Shown here piece by piece: positions 13,910-15,490 of a DNA stretch of 15,490 bases. The DNA comes from Syntrophomonas sp. UBA5314. Its GTDB lineage: Bacteria > Bacillota > Syntrophomonadia > Syntrophomonadales > Syntrophomonadaceae. Location of the stretch: NCBI GenBank assembly GCA_002410325.1, contig DHRK01000066.1, forward strand, positions 125,041-140,530, given 5' to 3'. How positions within the stretch are numbered: position 1 is the stretch's first letter; every line of letters begins with the position of its first letter. Under the pieces are notes generated by a model that saw only the letters and a program-made list of their open reading frames with translations, did no database searches and had not been told where the DNA came from. The translations under genes and the position numbers were made by a program.

Positions 13910-15181
13910 TTAAGCTGGTTTTAGAAATAAGGCTGGTAAGTCAGCTTCCTGAATAAGCCCTTGAGCAATCAGAAGCTTAGCAGCCTTCTTTAAAGCCTTT
14001 TCCTTCTGTTTATCACGAAGCTCTACGGGCATATCAACCTTGTAGAGATCGCATGGATTGAAGACCTCACCGGTAGAAAGCATGTGATAAACAGCAGTGA
14101 GAATCATTCTGGCGATAGCGATAATAGCTCGTTTCTTGCCTCTTCTCTTGAAAATGCGCTCATACTTGATACGGTAGTAAGAGTTATCCTTGGATTTAAC
14201 CGCAGCATGAGCGACTTGAACAAGAGCGGGCTTAAGATAAACACCGGCTCTGGTAATGCGGACCGACTTTTTCTTGCCGGCAGATTCATTGTTGCCGGGC
14301 GTTAGCCCCGCCCAGCAGCAAAGCCGCTTAGAGGACGAGAAATGAGACATGTCGGTACCTATCTCGGAGATGATCGTGATGGCAGAAACACGATCTACTC
14401 CGGGAATGGTACAAAGAAGTTGAATAGCGCTTTCATAGGGTGAGGCCAAAACATTGATCATTTCGTCCAGTTCATGGATAGAGTTCTCAACAAAATCCAG
14501 GTGATTGCGAATCATGCGGACACGGTACTTTTGCTCAGGCAACATCTGGTAGCCCTCAATCGACTCGATCACTGCATTAGCCTTTTTCTTAAGGGACTTT
14601 TGCAGAAGGGATACACAGTGGTTTGGGTCAAAGGAGTTTGAATCTACAAGATAGTCGGTGATGGATGAGGCGGATACGCCAAACATGTCAGAAACGACAG
14701 CATCAAGGGCTACGTTGCAGACCGTAAAAGCATTTTGAAAACGATTCTTCTCACTGACTTTACACGAGACCAGTTTAAACCGGTAGCGAAGATACTCGCG
14801 CAGAATCCGAATCGGTTTTTTAGGAATGAAACTCCCCGGCACCAGACCCAGGCGAAACAGGTCGCCGATCCATTTTGAGTCTTTGGTGTCGTCCTTGTTG
14901 CCTTTTATGGCCTTGACCCATTTGGGATTGGCAACGGTGACGTTGATGGAATCCTCAATTAAATTGAACACGGGCACCCAATACTTCCCGGTAGATTCCA
15001 TGCAGACGTCCAGGCAATTGTTGTCCAATAACCATTGTTTAAATTGTAGTATGGAGTTGTTAAAGGTGGAGAAGCGTTTCTTCTCATAGTGGGGGATAAT
15101 TCCTTCAGACGTGATAAGGGTGGCGACAAAAAATCTCTTATGGACATCTACGCCACAGCAAATTGGGTAAACGACTTTCAC
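13910..15181 (-). CDS. IS110-family DEDD transposase (bridge-RNA-guided recombinase class)
   Basis: The 423-residue enzyme shows the RuvC-like DEDD domain: Asp12 in CGVDVHK, Glu62 in CMESTGKYW, and Asp98/Asp101 in NKDDTKDSKW. A central coiled-coil region follows (~residues 190-265). The C-terminal Tnp_20 domain has LLCTIPGVDRVSAITIISEI, a SSSKRLCCWAGLTPG block and NESAGKKKSVRITRAG, where the catalytic serine of IS110 enzymes is expected. RRGKKRAIIAIARMIL is the family's late signature. I choose the GTG at 15181, because AGGAGGC sits about seven bases upstream on the minus strand. The longer frame to 15289 would read through the structured leader. The gene looks intact and the element may be active. 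Confidence 0.95.
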   Translation of the reverse strand: MKVVYPICCGVDVHKRFFVATLITSEGIIPHYEKKRFSTFNNSILQFKQWLLDNNCLDVCMESTGKYWVPVFNLIEDSINVTVANPKWVKAIKGNKDDTKDSKWIGDLFRLGLVPGSFIPKKPIRILREYLRYRFKLVSCKVSEKNRFQNAFTVCNVALDAVVSDMFGVSASSITDYLVDSNSFDPNHCVSLLQKSLKKKANAVIESIEGYQMLPEQKYRVRMIRNHLDFVENSIHELDEMINVLASPYESAIQLLCTIPGVDRVSAITIISEIGTDMSHFSSSKRLCCWAGLTPGNNESAGKKKSVRITRAGVYLKPALVQVAHAAVKSKDNSYYRIKYERIFKRRGKKRAIIAIARMILTAVYHMLSTGEVFNPCDLYKVDMPVELRDKQKEKALKKAAKLLIAQGLIQEADLPALFLKPA

Positions 15182-15204
15182 ACTACTGCCTCCTCTCAAA
15201 GAAA

Positions 15205-15400
15205 AAAAGTGTGGAGAAGGCAGGGACTGGGCTGCCGCACATTCAACAGGAGTTAAAACAATGATTAGCGTACGGTATCGAGGAACCACTCATTTGTGCT
15301 TGGAAGGCAGTCCTTACACTGGTTATTATACGGTTTTAGGTCAAAGAAGAGCAGTCTACTACTCACCTCACCGTGCTTTGTAGTATGCCTTCTCCTTAAG
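15205..15400 (-). ncRNA. Candidate bridge RNA of the IS110 element
   Basis: Upstream of the transposase the minus strand can form nested stems. The outer one is a perfect 10-bp pair, GGAGAAGGCA (15395-15386) with TGCCTTCTCC (15222-15213). Just inside it is a 6-bp hairpin, TACTAC/GTAGTA (15385-15380 with 15362-15357). A GGACTG/CAGTCC stem (15313-15308 with 15229-15224) encloses a smaller AATGA/TCATT hairpin (15294-15290 with 15264-15260). The ~183-base span is close to the known ~177-nucleotide IS621 bridge RNA, and the 5' flank is where IS110-group elements encode it. A perfect TATAAT lies inside (15330-15325, minus strand). Ends, loops and guide segments are not determined, and the structure is by eye. 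Confidence 0.45.
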
Positions 15401-15418
15401 ACCTATTCTATCGCAATC

Positions 15419-15472
15419 CGGGGTGGTTGCGCGCCCCGTTTTCATTACTATTTGTGCCGCCTGCGTAGCGGC
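15419..15472. repeat. Two small GC-rich hairpins near the window end
   Basis: CGGGG/CCCCG (15419-15423 with 15434-15438, 10-base loop) and GCCGC/GCGGC (15456-15460 with 15468-15472, 7-base loop) stand out in AT-rich surroundings. Neither has a T-run, so they are not obvious terminators. They could mark the left end of the IS or belong to the leader of the gene starting at 15488. Confidence 0.4.
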
Positions 15473-15487
15473 GGAATGGAGGTTATT

Positions 15488-15490
15488 ATG
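15488..15490 (+). CDS. Start codon of a further gene cut by the window edge
   Basis: The window ends with GGAGG (15478-15482), five bases and an ATG, a well-formed translation start on the plus strand. Nothing of the product is visible. By position it would resume the polysaccharide locus after the insertion sequence. Confidence 0.4.

Larger units (their letters stand above)
13870..15410 (-). mobile_element. IS110-family insertion sequence (boundaries approximate)
   Basis: The element consists of the transposase (13910-15181), a short 3' flank and a long 5' non-coding flank on the transposase side, as in the IS110 group. IS110 elements lack terminal inverted repeats and generally make no target duplication, so I cannot fix the ends from this sequence. 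The right end probably lies between the Trm112-like stop and the transposase stop, the left end beyond 15395. It lies antisense to the polysaccharide operon. Confidence 0.75.

Noticed and set aside
13890..13915. T8 run on the plus strand (13904-13911) as a terminator of the wbp operon
   Set aside because: There is no convincing GC-rich stem immediately before the run, so it does not meet the intrinsic-terminator pattern.
1..15490. CRISPR arrays, tRNA or rRNA genes, riboswitches
   Set aside because: No regularly spaced short repeats, cloverleaf-like segments or rRNA-like stretches were noticed on either strand.

Overview
The window most likely comes from a low-to-mid G+C Clostridia-type Firmicute. 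The evidence is strong AGGAGG-type ribosome binding sites, frequent GTG/TTG starts, and a polytopic membrane protein of the DUF5693 type that I associate with clostridial envelope-polysaccharide loci. I cannot name the species. It reads as the edge of a surface-polysaccharide locus, in three blocks.

Block 1 (1-6450) is a damaged accessory region lying between two near-identical, directly repeated copies of the DUF5693-like gene (2-1453, cut by the window edge, and 5253-6400, which lacks its 5' part). Between the copies lie fragments: a piece of an ExeA/TniB-type AAA ATPase, an apparently intact YefM-YoeB toxin-antitoxin pair with a recognisable operator, the C-terminal end of an IS110-type transposase, a Phd antitoxin with a frameshifted RelE/ParE-type toxin, a DnaB/Twinkle-like helicase ATPase domain, and the metallopeptidase half of a HigA-ImmA-type fusion. 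Next comes a membrane fragment, possibly a flippase C-terminus, joined directly to the interior of the second DUF5693 copy.

Block 2 (6586-13722) is a tidy, co-directional, more AT-rich operon. It encodes a Wzz-type chain-length regulator, a long membrane-bound WbpM/CapD-type UDP-GlcNAc 4,6-dehydratase, and homologues of WbpA, WbpD, WbpE and WbpB. The last four together account for the route UDP-GlcNAc -> UDP-GlcNAcA -> 3-keto -> 3-amino -> UDP-2,3-diacetamido-2,3-dideoxy-glucuronic acid. A 2-epimerase (WbpI), glycosyltransferases, polymerase and an intact flippase are not in the window and presumably lie to the right or elsewhere.

Block 3 (13723-15490) starts with a short Trm112-like zinc-protein fragment that stops beside an IS110-family insertion sequence on the minus strand. 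The transposase (13910-15181) is preceded by a ~300-base non-coding region with nested inverted repeats. This is where IS110-group elements encode their bridge RNA, and a by-eye fold is consistent with one. At the very end a ribosome binding site and ATG (15488) begin another plus-strand gene.
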